Source of the DNA: Treponema sp.
GTDB taxonomy: Bacteria; Spirochaetota; Spirochaetia; Treponematales; Treponemataceae
Length of the DNA stretch: 64,000 bases
Reading direction: 5' to 3'
Assembly: GCA_017935745.1 (NCBI GenBank)
Contig: JAGBGX010000017.1
Coordinates: forward strand, 1-64,000
Under the pieces are notes generated by a model that worked only from the letters and a program-made list of their open reading frames with translations, was not told where the DNA came from and did no database searches. Below are positions 52,828 to 61,119 of this stretch, piece after piece. Made by a program: the position numbers and the translations under genes. Numbering within the stretch: position 1 is the stretch's first letter; each line of letters opens with the position of its first letter.

Positions 52828-52845
52828 AGAGAAAACGATTTCTTT
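52828..52845. promoter_or_regulatory. Second LacI-type operator O2
   Basis: The core GAAAACGATTTCTTT of O1 is repeated here exactly, with its central CG 88 bp from that of O1, suitable for a looping auxiliary operator. A run of nine C (52871-52879) lies 26 bases beyond. Confidence 0.5.
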
Positions 52846-52944
52846 TTCTGATTTTATTCTACAACAGTCACCCCCCCCCGTCAAGTAAAAAAACAGTTTT
52901 TATACATTTTTTTGCTGTTTTTCTGAAGAAATTCGGCTGCTGCT

Positions 52945-53098
52945 TTTAAACGTTCCTTAAAAATCATCATTGAGCGATTCTTCAGAATCGCTCAATGATG
53001 ATTTCATCCGTGCGAGCGGACAGTCCGATAAGGACAGTTTGTGAAGCAAACTGCAAGTTAAAACAGCGCGCAGATGGCGCGCTGTTTTTAAACGTTCC
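52945..53098 (+). repeat. Structured intergenic repeat, copy R4
   Basis: Bounded by direct repeats TTTAAACGTTCC (52945-52956 and 53087-53098). Inside are a 20-bp perfect stem with TTCA loop (52961-52980 and 52985-53004), a reduced GTGCG/AGCGGAC module (about 53008-53020), CAGTTTG/CAAACTG (53035-53053) and a 15-bp hairpin GTTAAAACAGCGCGC (53057-53071 with 53077-53093). Same module order as R1 and R2. Confidence 0.8.
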
Positions 53099-53124
53099 AA
53101 GCTAGCGGAAGGGCTGTTTTTTGC

Positions 53125-53153
53125 TTGATGTATGCATGATTTCAGTTTATACT
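53125..53153 (+). promoter_or_regulatory. Sigma-70-like promoter for the ADH-like gene
   Basis: TTGATG (53125-53130), 17-bp spacer and TATACT (53148-53153). Transcription would start near 53160, which supports the ATG at 53180 rather than 53159 as translation start. Confidence 0.6.
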
Positions 53154-53179
53154 ATTAGATGAATTCGTTGAGGAATAAA

Positions 53180-54331
53180 ATGCCTGACCAGATTATTTCA
53201 AGCTCATTTTCTGTTTTCGGAACTGATGCTTTAAAGAGTGCGGTTGAACATATAAAGTCATGCGGCTTCCAGCGCGCGCTGCTGCTGGCGGATGCTGCGT
53301 CTGCTAAAAACGGAATCCCCGGGAAAGTGTCATCGCTGCTGGCGCAGGGCAGGATTGTATACCAGATTTTTGATCGGATTGCACCGTCTGCATCCTTGTC
53401 TGATGTGCGTTCTGCGGCTGAGGCTGCCCGGTCATTCCGCGCGGATATCCTGATTGCTGCCGGCGGCGGGGCTGCCGCTGATGCTGCGAAGGCTGTTTCC
53501 CTGCTTGCAGCGGATCCTGCGCTGTCTGACGCTATACGCAACGGCGGGACTGCACTGCCTGTGAAAAATGCGCTTCCGCTGTATATTGTTTTTTCGTCTG
53601 CCGGAAATGCCAGGGATGTTTCAGGGCTTTTTGTTCTGGAGGATGAAGTCCAGCGGAAAAAAATAGAATGCTCCCATGAAAAGGCAGTTCCGTCCGGGCT
53701 TGTCTTTGATTCCGGCTGCATCGCCTGTGCGCCGTCAAAGGATTTTTCAGCCGGCTCCGCTTCAATACTTGCCGCTGCGGTTGAGTCTGTTGTCTGCAAA
53801 AAGGCATGGGGCATTTCCCAGCTGCATGCCCTGGAAGCGGTGAAGCTTGTTTTTGAAAACGCACGGCCTGCCGCAAAGGGAAACGCAAAGGCAAAGGAGC
53901 AGATTCTTGCGGCCCAGTACCTTGCCGGGATTGCAGCCGCAAGCAGCGGCTATGCCATGGGAACCGCGGTAGCCAATTCGCTGGAAGCACTGTGCGGCAT
54001 TCCGTTTCAGACAGCTTCTTCAATACTGCTTCCTGAAGTCATGAAGTTCAATGCGTCTTCCACAGGCGCAAAGTACCGGGACATTGCGGCTGCAATGGGT
54101 GCGCGGGTTTCCCAGGCGGCGCGGCCTGATGCCTTCCGCAAGGCTGCCGTTCATGCGGTTGAAAAGCTGCTGAAAGAACTGGCTGTCCCGAAGAAATTCA
54201 GTTCCCTTGTTCTTTCAGAGGAAGATATGCAGCTCTTGCAGGACACCGTGATGAAAGCTCCCCAGACAGAGACAAATCCCAAGGCTGTTACAAAAAAGAA
54301 GATTGCAGAAATGATAAAAAGCTTGTCCTGA
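53180..54331 (+). CDS. Iron-containing alcohol dehydrogenase homologue lacking metal ligands
   Basis: A 383-residue protein with the two-domain fold of group III (iron-dependent) ADHs: NAD-binding AAGGGAAADAAKAV (94-107; usual GGGSxxD), then the helical metal domain. The four iron ligands of the family (Asp, His in DALTHAIE; His in VHAMAH; His in PHG) correspond here to S195, A199, T262 and F276, so no metal could bind in the usual way. It may be a pseudoenzyme, a cofactor-binding regulator or use another chemistry. GAGGAATAAA supports ATG 53180; the ATG at 53159 lies at the predicted transcription start. Confidence 0.75.
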   Translation: MPDQIISSSFSVFGTDALKSAVEHIKSCGFQRALLLADAASAKNGIPGKVSSLLAQGRIVYQIFDRIAPSASLSDVRSAAEAARSFRADILIAAGGGAAADAAKAVSLLAADPALSDAIRNGGTALPVKNALPLYIVFSSAGNARDVSGLFVLEDEVQRKKIECSHEKAVPSGLVFDSGCIACAPSKDFSAGSASILAAAVESVVCKKAWGISQLHALEAVKLVFENARPAAKGNAKAKEQILAAQYLAGIAAASSGYAMGTAVANSLEALCGIPFQTASSILLPEVMKFNASSTGAKYRDIAAAMGARVSQAARPDAFRKAAVHAVEKLLKELAVPKKFSSLVLSEEDMQLLQDTVMKAPQTETNPKAVTKKKIAEMIKSLS

Positions 54332-54355
54332 CCCGTGCCGAGGCATGCTGATTTT

Positions 54356-55660
54356 TTACAAGGCCCCGCATTTTGGGTTTTGAAGCTCATCGCATTCGCC
54401 GAGCACTTCGAGATACGGAGCCAGACTTTCGCGCGGAATTCCGCATTCCTTCAGATATGCTTCTGCAAAGCGCGCAGCCCATTGCTCTTTGTTCCGTGCA
54501 GCCGAAAAGTACGCCCGTGCGGCATCGTATTCCTTCGGGCCGCGGCACAGGTTCATAAATCCGCCGGCAGCCAGGGAGCCGTCCGGCTGAATCCAGATAT
54601 GTTCCGCCTGAAAATTTCCATGGCACAGGCAGGTTCCGCCGGGGAGCCGCTTGATTTTCCGTATGACTTCAGCATGCTCCTTTGCGTGTCCTCCGGCCGC
54701 CAGCACAAGCTGCTCCTTGTAGCTTTCTGCCGTTTCCGGGGCAGTGCGGCTGAATATCGACCTATGCAGCAGCGCGAACTTTCTGGCAGCCGCTGAACAG
54801 TCACAGCCTCCGCGCAGCGCGTCTGAAAGGGACTGCGTTCCAATGCTGCGGAATATAATGCCGGTCATTCCGTCCGCCTCCGCAGTCTCTGCCGCATCAA
54901 GGCATGCAATGCCAAGTTTTCTTGCAAGGAGCGAATTCCGAAATTCCTGCATCACAGCTTCCCGCGGAATATTCCTGCTGAACAGCTTTATGGCGCGGTT
55001 CTGACCGGCCTGAAAAATCTGAAACTGTTCTGCGGACTGCATTCTTCTTTCTTCGGCAAGGCAGCGAGAAAAATCTTCCTTCCGCCTGCTTACTGCAAGT
55101 CCGTCCCCGGCCGCTGAAAATTCAGTTGAGAATTCAGTGTTTTCCAGCAGGAACGCACGGTACTTTTGTATCTTTCTGACAAGCATTCTGGTGCTCCGGC
55201 TGCGCACTGCATGCAGGTCTTCTGACAGCCCGTGAAATGAAATGTTGTCGCTGATGATTGCGCCGTCCGGCGTCAGGTTCCTTTTGAATTTCTCAAAGAA
55301 CCTTTCATACTGGGCTTTTGCCGCGTCTATAAAAATCAGGCCGAACAGATTTTCTGTGCTGAAGTCCAGCGCATCGCCGTGTATGACGCGGATTCTGTCC
55401 TGCAGCTGTACGCTCCGTATGTTCCGCACTGCCTGGGCCGCCCTGCTGCCATCGGTTTCAACCGTTGTTATAAGCACATCGCGTTTTGCCAGCGCAAACT
55501 GAATTGCCGAGCAGCCGGCAGCCGTTCCGATTTCAAGCACAGACTGAACATTTTTGCGCTGTATGTATGCGCAGATAAATTCTGCCGCTTCATCCTGTAT
55601 GACAGGAATCCCGTTTTTCCGTGCGCTTTCCTTTATGAGCGCAAGCTGTTCCGCTGACAT
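54356..55660 (-). CDS. Fusion of O-methyltransferase (TrmR/COMT-like) and degenerate kinase-like (APH fold) domain
   Basis: A 434-residue protein. Residues 1-195 form a class I SAM methyltransferase of the COMT/TrmR (YrrM) type, with VLEIGTAAGCSA (41-52) and the metal-site FIDAAKAQYERF (D112). Residues about 205-434 resemble aminoglycoside phosphotransferase/choline-kinase folds: the ATP lysine is kept (AIKLF, K225), but the catalytic HGDxH loop reads HGNFQ (347-351) and the metal-binding D of the next loop reads GGF (366-368). TrmR methylates 5-hydroxyuridine in tRNA; substrate here is unproven. The start overlaps the prmC end by 71 bases, yet the family needs these N-terminal residues. Confidence 0.7.
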   Translation of the reverse strand: MSAEQLALIKESARKNGIPVIQDEAAEFICAYIQRKNVQSVLEIGTAAGCSAIQFALAKRDVLITTVETDGSRAAQAVRNIRSVQLQDRIRVIHGDALDFSTENLFGLIFIDAAKAQYERFFEKFKRNLTPDGAIISDNISFHGLSEDLHAVRSRSTRMLVRKIQKYRAFLLENTEFSTEFSAAGDGLAVSRRKEDFSRCLAEERRMQSAEQFQIFQAGQNRAIKLFSRNIPREAVMQEFRNSLLARKLGIACLDAAETAEADGMTGIIFRSIGTQSLSDALRGGCDCSAAARKFALLHRSIFSRTAPETAESYKEQLVLAAGGHAKEHAEVIRKIKRLPGGTCLCHGNFQAEHIWIQPDGSLAAGGFMNLCRGPKEYDAARAYFSAARNKEQWAARFAEAYLKECGIPRESLAPYLEVLGECDELQNPKCGAL

Positions 55661-56567
55661 TCCTAAGCTGCCCTTCCAAGTCTAAAAATAGCTTTGTGTC
55701 TGTGAATCCAAGCGCGTCAAGCGTGTCCTTTGCCTTCTGCGCGTTGTATTCCCCCGCCTCAAGAATAAGGATTCCCTGCGGACGCAAAAACTGCTGCGCC
55801 TGGGATGCAAGCCTGCGTATTATTTCAAGTCCGTCTCCGCAGCCGCTGACTGTTCCGTCCGCTCCAATGTCGCCGCACAGCGCAAGCTCCGGCTCGTTCC
55901 GTCCGTCCTTTAAAAGCTCCTTTGTCTCTGCATACGGAATATACGGCGGATTTGAAACAATGATGTCAAAACGTCCGCCGCGCGTATTTTCCATGCTTTC
56001 AAAAAGGTTTGTCTGCACAAAAGAGATCCTGCTCAGCGCGCGGCTGCTCAAAAGATGATTTGCGTTCTGCCGTGCCGTTTCGAGTGTTCTGCCGCTGATA
56101 TCCGCGAACGTCATTCTTGGCAGCAGTTCTTTTGGAATGATATTCCTCCGCTCAGTTTCATTCAGGATGCTGATTCCGACACAGCCGCTTCCTGAGCACA
56201 TGTCGCATACAGAGACGGCTTTGCACGGATTCGCGCGGAATTTTCCTTCAATAAAATTCAGGGCGTTTTCCACCAGAATTTCTGTGTCAGGCTTTGGAAT
56301 CAGGACATCCGGCGTGACTTTGAATTCAAGGCCGAAGAATTCCTTTGTTCCCGTGATGTATGCAACAGGAAGTCCTTCCGCCCGTTTTGCAATGCAGGAA
56401 CGGAACTGCTGCTCCTGCGCCGGAGAAAGAAGCTCGTCCCTGTGAAAGAGCAGGAACGTTTTGTCGCGCTTTAGAATCCATTTCAGAAAGACTTCCGCAT
56501 CGAGCAGCGGAGAACTGCCTGACGCAAGCTTTTCCAGTGCAAGAGCCTTTGCCTGCTGTATAGTCAT
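55590..56567 (-). CDS. prmC: Peptide chain release factor N5-glutamine methyltransferase PrmC
   Basis: A 325-residue SAM-dependent methyltransferase that methylates the GGQ glutamine of RF1 and RF2. Visible are the N-terminal helical domain, PKPDTEILVE (91-100), CDMCSGSGCVGI (SAM site) and catalytic NPPY (206-209). The last about 25 residues (TACAHKGKRTEKRDSC...) look unlike the family end and overlap the next gene, so the C-terminus may be extended by a lost stop. It lies downstream of prfA, its substrate gene, a widely conserved pairing. Confidence 0.95.
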   Translation of the reverse strand: MTIQQAKALALEKLASGSSPLLDAEVFLKWILKRDKTFLLFHRDELLSPAQEQQFRSCIAKRAEGLPVAYITGTKEFFGLEFKVTPDVLIPKPDTEILVENALNFIEGKFRANPCKAVSVCDMCSGSGCVGISILNETERRNIIPKELLPRMTFADISGRTLETARQNANHLLSSRALSRISFVQTNLFESMENTRGGRFDIIVSNPPYIPYAETKELLKDGRNEPELALCGDIGADGTVSGCGDGLEIIRRLASQAQQFLRPQGILILEAGEYNAQKAKDTLDALGFTDTKLFLDLEGQLRNVSGTACAHKGKRTEKRDSCHTG

Positions 56568-56591
56568 AGGTACACGGTGCTTTGCTGCGCG

Positions 56592-57677
56592 TCAGTTTGA
56601 AAGCTCTGAAATGTCCTTGAGCTGCTCTTCCTTTGCATAGACATTCAGCGCGTCAAGCATTTCATCCATGTTTCCCATCATGAACGAAGGCAGGTTGTGA
56701 AGGCTCAGGTTGATGCGGTGGTCAGTGACTCTGTCCTGCGGAAAGTTATATGTCCTGATTTTTTCACTGCGCGCTCCGCTTCCGACCATGCTTTTGCGTG
56801 CATCGGCCCGCTCCGACTGCCGCTTGCTTTCCTCAAGATCAAACAGCCGTGCGCGCAGAACCCTGAACGCCTTGTCCTTGTTTTTGTGCTGGCTTTTTTC
56901 ATCCTGCTGAATGACAACAATTCCCGTGGGAATGTGCGTGAGCCGCACAGCGGAGTCCGTTGTGTTTACGCACTGTCCGCCGGGGCCTCCGGCGCGCATA
57001 ACATCAACACGCACATCTTCCGGCCGTATGTCGATTTCTGTCTCCTCGGCTTCAGGAAGGACAGCAACGGTGACAGTGGAAGTCTGGAGGCGGCCCTGGC
57101 TTTCCGTTGCAGGCACGCGCTGAACCCGGTGAACGCCGCTTTCCCACCGCACTGTTCCGTAGACAAATTTCCCGCTGATGGAAGTGACAATCTTGTTGAA
57201 TCCGCCGACTTCAGTTTCCTGCGCTTCCATTGTCTCCGTTTTCCAGCCTTTGCGCTCGGCCAGATGCATGTACATTTCCCACAGATCGCGCACAAACAGG
57301 CTTGCCTCGTCTCCTCCCGCCGCGCTCCGTATTTCAAGAATGATATTTTTTTCATCAAGCGGATCAGGCGGAATCAGCTTGAGCTTTATCTGCTCTTCCA
57401 CCTGCGGCTTTTTTTCCTCAAGGTTCTTCAGCTCTTCCCTTGCAAGCTCCTTCATGTCGCGGTCTTCTTCTTCCGTAATCAGCACCGTGGATTCTTCGAT
57501 TCCTGCCAGAATCTTTTTATACTCGCTGTACAGGGACATCAGTTCCGCAAGATGCTGATGCTCGCGCATTGTCTCCTTGTATTTTTTCTGATCCTTTACT
57601 AACTGCGCATCTCCGACAAGCTCTGTGACCGTCTTGTACCGCTGGGAAAGCTCTTCAAGTTTTTTTATCAAGTCCAT
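56592..57677 (-). CDS. prfA: Peptide chain release factor 1
   Basis: A 361-residue release factor that ends translation at UAA and UAG. The codon-reading tripeptide PAT (RVPATESQGR) marks RF1, and GGQ is in RAGGPGGQCVNTTDSAVR near residue 235; its glutamine is the target of PrmC encoded next. The start at 57677 (MDLIKKLEELSQ) fits family N-termini better than ATG 57698. The gene has 24 bases between its stop and the prmC start, so the pair forms an operon. Its presence fits UAG being used as a stop. Confidence 0.97.
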   Translation of the reverse strand: MDLIKKLEELSQRYKTVTELVGDAQLVKDQKKYKETMREHQHLAELMSLYSEYKKILAGIEESTVLITEEEDRDMKELAREELKNLEEKKPQVEEQIKLKLIPPDPLDEKNIILEIRSAAGGDEASLFVRDLWEMYMHLAERKGWKTETMEAQETEVGGFNKIVTSISGKFVYGTVRWESGVHRVQRVPATESQGRLQTSTVTVAVLPEAEETEIDIRPEDVRVDVMRAGGPGGQCVNTTDSAVRLTHIPTGIVVIQQDEKSQHKNKDKAFRVLRARLFDLEESKRQSERADARKSMVGSGARSEKIRTYNFPQDRVTDHRINLSLHNLPSFMMGNMDEMLDALNVYAKEEQLKDISELSN

Positions 57678-57711
57678 AACGCATACACCATACAGCATTT
57701 AAAGGAAAAAT

Positions 57712-58968
57712 TCAATGTTGCGCGCTGCCGCCCGGTGCTGCGCCGCGTTTCAGCAGAAACAGGATTTTTGTGTTGATAAAATGAAACGGAACTGCGAGTA
57801 CTACGGATGTTGAAAAGACGAGCAGCGCAAAGACGCATACATGAAGCTGTCCGTTTGACAGCACAAAGCTCCATATCCGTATCGCCATCCGCTGCATAAG
57901 ATAGAATTCCAGCGTGATTGACCCGAAAAACCGCGTCACTCCGTTCACAGCATACTGCTTCATTTTGAAAATGACAGTCAGAAGAACAAAGAAAAAAACT
58001 TCGGCAGTCTGGGCTGAAAGGCAGACGGTCTTTTTAAGCCTTCCCATGCTGCCGGAGCTGAATTCGCTCCAGTATGACATCCGGGAAAGCGCACAGGACG
58101 CGCCATATACGGAAACTGCCGTAAGAGCAAAAAGCGCAGCGAGCTTTATCCAGTACGATTTTTTAAAATAGCTGACGATTTTTGTTTCGTGCATGGCAAA
58201 TGCGATTCCTACGGGAAACATGATGGTTGAATTCACCCACCATTCACCTTGGAACCACAGGGCGCACGGCTGCATCCACCAGCGCGCGCTGCTCCATCCG
58301 CTGCCGGATGTCCACCAGTTCCGTTCTCCAGCCCACCAGGCAAAATGTCCCCAGAAAATAAAGAACGCCATCTGCATGATTACAGCCGCCGTGATTATCA
58401 CAAGCGCCCGCCTGTCTGTCTTGGAAACGGAAAAGGAAACATAAAACACTGCGTACTGGATCAGAATTGCAATCAAAAACCATGCCTGGTCATTTATAAG
58501 CACAAGCCCGGACAAGGACAGAATCCACTGGGAGGCGGAAAGCTTTGCTTGTGCAATCAGATTGAATACAGCATACAGTCCGTTCATCACATACAGCGGA
58601 ACAATGACTGAAAGGATGCGCTTTTTAAAGAATGACTGCAAGTAGAGCGGCTTTGTCCTGAGGCTTTTGAGCAGACCGTATCCTGAGTAAAAGAAAAAAA
58701 TTCCCACAAACAGAAATCCCGTCTCTTTAAAGACAGACAGCTCGCCAGACTCCTGAAAACCGTTTGCCTGCGCGATGTGATGAAGCATTATGCAGATTGC
58801 TGCAATTCCTTTTGCCGAGTGAGAGGCTTCCGCTGAAAGAAAATCCGCGTTAAAGGAATGTTTTCCCGGAAGAACCGAGCCGTAAACCAGAACCGCAATA
58901 AGAGCCATATATACTGCTAAGGAGAAAATCATGCTTAGAAGTATATCTGATTTCCAGGATAAATGCAT
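57712..58968 (-). CDS. Acyltransferase family 3 membrane protein
   Basis: A 418-residue integral membrane protein with about ten helices. The motif AKGIAAICIMLHHIAQANGF, with its conserved histidine pair, and the FFFYSGYGLLKSL loop mark the acyltransferase 3 (OafA/YrhL-like) family, which O-acetylates or O-acylates surface glycans, peptidoglycan or lipids. The acceptor is unknown. The frame opens upstream to 59106, but that part overlaps the HxlR gene and lacks family resemblance, so ATG 58968 is preferred although its ribosome-binding site is weak. Confidence 0.8.
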   Translation of the reverse strand: MHLSWKSDILLSMIFSLAVYMALIAVLVYGSVLPGKHSFNADFLSAEASHSAKGIAAICIMLHHIAQANGFQESGELSVFKETGFLFVGIFFFYSGYGLLKSLRTKPLYLQSFFKKRILSVIVPLYVMNGLYAVFNLIAQAKLSASQWILSLSGLVLINDQAWFLIAILIQYAVFYVSFSVSKTDRRALVIITAAVIMQMAFFIFWGHFAWWAGERNWWTSGSGWSSARWWMQPCALWFQGEWWVNSTIMFPVGIAFAMHETKIVSYFKKSYWIKLAALFALTAVSVYGASCALSRMSYWSEFSSGSMGRLKKTVCLSAQTAEVFFFVLLTVIFKMKQYAVNGVTRFFGSITLEFYLMQRMAIRIWSFVLSNGQLHVCVFALLVFSTSVVLAVPFHFINTKILFLLKRGAAPGGSAQH

Positions 58969-59051
58969 CCCGGAAATCTCACTTTCAGCAGTTTTTGAAA
59001 GCTGAATTTTCAGAGCTTCCCTTGAATCAAGAAATTTCTGCTGCCTGCCCG

Positions 59052-59396
59052 TCAAGACTGCCGCTGCGGCCTGCGCTTCTGCAAATACCCGCGGCTCCAA
59101 TCGCACATCGCGTCAAGAATCGGGGCGAGCGTTCCGCCGAATTCAGTCAGGCTGTACTCGACCTTTGGCGGAACGACGGGATAGACTTTCCGCTTCACAA
59201 GCCCGTCGCCCTCAAGCTCCCGCAGCTGCTGCGCGAGCATCTTGTCCGTGGCGCGCGGAATTTTGCGGTGAAGCTCGCTGTAGCGCAGGACGCGCTCCGT
59301 CATCAGGTGCCACAGAATAACCGCCTTGTATTTTCCGCCGATAATCTGAACCGCCGCCTCTACCGGGCAGATGAACTTTGTGCAAGTTTTTCCCAT
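59052..59396 (-). CDS. HxlR family transcriptional regulator
   Basis: A 114-residue winged-helix protein with the HxlR pattern CPVEAAVQIIGGKYKAVILWHLMTERVLRYSELHRKIPRATDKMLAQQLRELEGDGLVKR. The N-terminal Cys (in ICPVE) is the redox- or electrophile-sensing position in family members such as YodB and HypR. Such regulators often control a divergent nitro- or quinone reductase, exactly the arrangement here with the nitroreductase gene at 59521. The AT-rich 124-bp gap has two TATAT-type stretches that may be the operator. Confidence 0.9.
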   Translation of the reverse strand: MGKTCTKFICPVEAAVQIIGGKYKAVILWHLMTERVLRYSELHRKIPRATDKMLAQQLRELEGDGLVKRKVYPVVPPKVEYSLTEFGGTLAPILDAMCDWSRGYLQKRRPQRQS

Positions 59397-59520
59397 ATAT
59401 TCTGTACCTACCTTTTTGATAGTATATACCGAAAAAGTGCATTCTTTACAATTTTTCTTTTTATGCTACTATTATATTGCAGGCCTGCAAAAAATACAAG
59501 TTTCATTCAAGGAGGACGTT

Positions 59521-59862
59521 ATGTCATTTTTAGAACTTGCACGGAACCGCCGTTCCGTCAGAAAATTCAAGGATGAGCCGATGGACGCGGAACTGCTGAG
59601 GCAGATTCTGGAAGCCGCGCGCGCAGCTCCGACTGCCGCAAATTTGCAGCCAGTCCGGCTGATTGTTGTGCAGAGCGCCGAAGCGCAGGAAAAGCTCTCT
59701 CATGTCGCAAACTGCTACGGCGCGCCGGTCTCGGTTGTCGTGTGCGCGGACCGCTCCCGAGCATGGAAGCGGCCGTTCGACGGAAAAAGCACAGCCTGCA
59801 TCGACGCTTCGATTCTGACCGACCACATGATGCTCTGCGCCGACACCGCGCATCCCGCTTGA
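59521..59862 (+). pseudogene. Nitroreductase family protein, C-terminally truncated
   Basis: The first 113 residues are a good nitroreductase N-terminus: MSFLELARNRRSVRKFKDEPMDAELLRQILEAARAAPTAANLQPVRLIVV with the FMN-binding RRSVRKF and APTAANLQP motifs, and IDASILTDHMMLCADTA. The reading then ends in AHPA and a stop, without the GLGTCWIG region and the last about 50-60 residues that complete the FMN site. The remaining coding sequence is not found before the gap terminator, so a deletion is likely. A strong AAGGAGG precedes the ATG, showing a once normal gene, divergent from its likely HxlR regulator. Confidence 0.75.
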
Positions 59863-59900
59863 CGAGCTGGCATCGTTCTGCTGACGCCGCGTTCCGCATA

Positions 59901-59929
59901 AAAAAACGCCCCGGACTCGCTCCGGGGCG
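59901..59929 (-). terminator. Terminator of gap
   Basis: On the minus strand CGCCCCGGA pairs with TCCGGGGCG (59929-59907) around GCGAG and is followed by seven T. It lies 21 bases after the gap stop. Confidence 0.92.
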
Positions 59930-59949
59930 CCTTCAGCTCAAAGCCATGC

Positions 59950-61017
59950 TTAGCAGTTTTCTGCGAAGTACTTGATGGTGCGGACCATCTGGCTTGTGTA
60001 GCTGTTCTCGTTGTCGTACCAAGAGACGACCTGCACCTGGAATGTGTCGTCGCTGATCTTGGAAACCATTGTCTGCGTCGCGTCAAAGAGCGAGCCGAAC
60101 TTCATGCCGATGACGTCGGAAGAAACGATTTCGTCCTCGTTGTAGCCGAAGGATTCTGTCGCTGCTTTCTTCATTGCGGCGTTGATTGATTCCTTTGTAA
60201 CGTCCTTGCCCTTCACAACGGCTGTCAGGATTGTTGTTGAGCCTGTCGGAACCGGGACGCGCTGCGCCGCTCCGATGAGCTTTCCGTTCAGCTCAGGGAT
60301 TACAAGGCCGATCGCCTTTGCAGCTCCCGTTGAGTTCGGGACGATGTTCTGCGCGCCGGCGCGTGAGCGGCGGAGGTCTCCCTTGCGCTGCGGGCCGTCG
60401 AGGATCATCTGGTCGCCGGTGTAAGCGTGGATTGTCGCCATGATTCCGCTCTGAATTGGAGCATAGTCATTGAGCGCCTTTGCCATCGGGGCGAGGCAGT
60501 TCGTGGTGCATGACGCGGCGGAAATGATGTTGTCGTTCTTTGTGAGCGTCTTGTGGTTCACGTTGTAGACGATTGTCGGAAGATCGTTTCCGGCAGGAGC
60601 TGAAATGACGACTTTCTTTGCGCCGGCATCGATGTGCGCCTGGGACTTCGCCTTGGAAACGTAGAAGCCTGTGCATTCAAGGACAACGTCCACGCCGATC
60701 TTTCCCCACGGAAGGTTCGCGGCGTTCGCTTCCTTGTAGATGGTGATTTTCTTTCCGTCCACAACGATGGCGCCCGGCTCCTTCACTGTCTTTCCGTCCT
60801 CAGCAAGAACGTCGTCAATATGGGAGACAGTGTGCTTTCCTTCGCCGATTCTTCCCATGAATCCGCCCTGCGCAGTGTCATACTTGAGAAGGTGGGCGAG
60901 CATCTTCGGGCTTGTGAGATCGTTGATTGCAACTACCTCGTAGCCGTCAGCTTCAAACATCTGGCGGAACGCCAGGCGGCCAATGCGGCCAAAACCGTTG
61001 ATAGCAACTTTAACCAT
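59950..61017 (-). CDS. gap: Glyceraldehyde-3-phosphate dehydrogenase, type I
   Basis: A 355-residue glycolytic enzyme that oxidises glyceraldehyde 3-phosphate to 1,3-bisphosphoglycerate with NAD. NAD-binding NGFGRIGR (7-14), the catalytic cysteine C170 in SAASCTTNC and the C-terminal [15 protein letters not shown] are present. Length exceeds that of common bacterial GAPDH (about 335) because of a small insert around residues 56-95 ([23 protein letters not shown]), seen in other spirochaete and protist enzymes. AAGGAG precedes the ATG; a terminator follows, so it is a single-gene unit. Confidence 0.98.
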   Translation of the reverse strand: MVKVAINGFGRIGRLAFRQMFEADGYEVVAINDLTSPKMLAHLLKYDTAQGGFMGRIGEGKHTVSHIDDVLAEDGKTVKEPGAIVVDGKKITIYKEANAANLPWGKIGVDVVLECTGFYVSKAKSQAHIDAGAKKVVISAPAGNDLPTIVYNVNHKTLTKNDNIISAASCTTNCLAPMAKALNDYAPIQSGIMATIHAYTGDQMILDGPQRKGDLRRSRAGAQNIVPNSTGAAKAIGLVIPELNGKLIGAAQRVPVPTGSTTILTAVVKGKDVTKESINAAMKKAATESFGYNEDEIVSSDVIGMKFGSLFDATQTMVSKISDDTFQVQVVSWYDNENSYTSQMVRTIKYFAENC

Positions 61018-61119
61018 TGTCAGTTAACTCCTTAGAATAAGATATTCCTTGGATTATTTTATTCTTATTGGCGGTTATTGTCAATAAATAACTGCGCGGC
61101 CTGCTGATTTCCGTACGGG

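Noticed and set aside
55590..55660. The prmC/methyltransferase overlap read as a shadow start
   Set aside because: Residues encoded in the overlap (SARKNGIPVIQDEAAEF) match the conserved N-terminus of the TrmR-like family, so the overlapping start is probably real.
58969..59106. Longer start for the acyltransferase gene at 59106
   Set aside because: The extra 46 residues overlap the HxlR gene and are not like the family; ATG 58968 gives the expected N-terminus.
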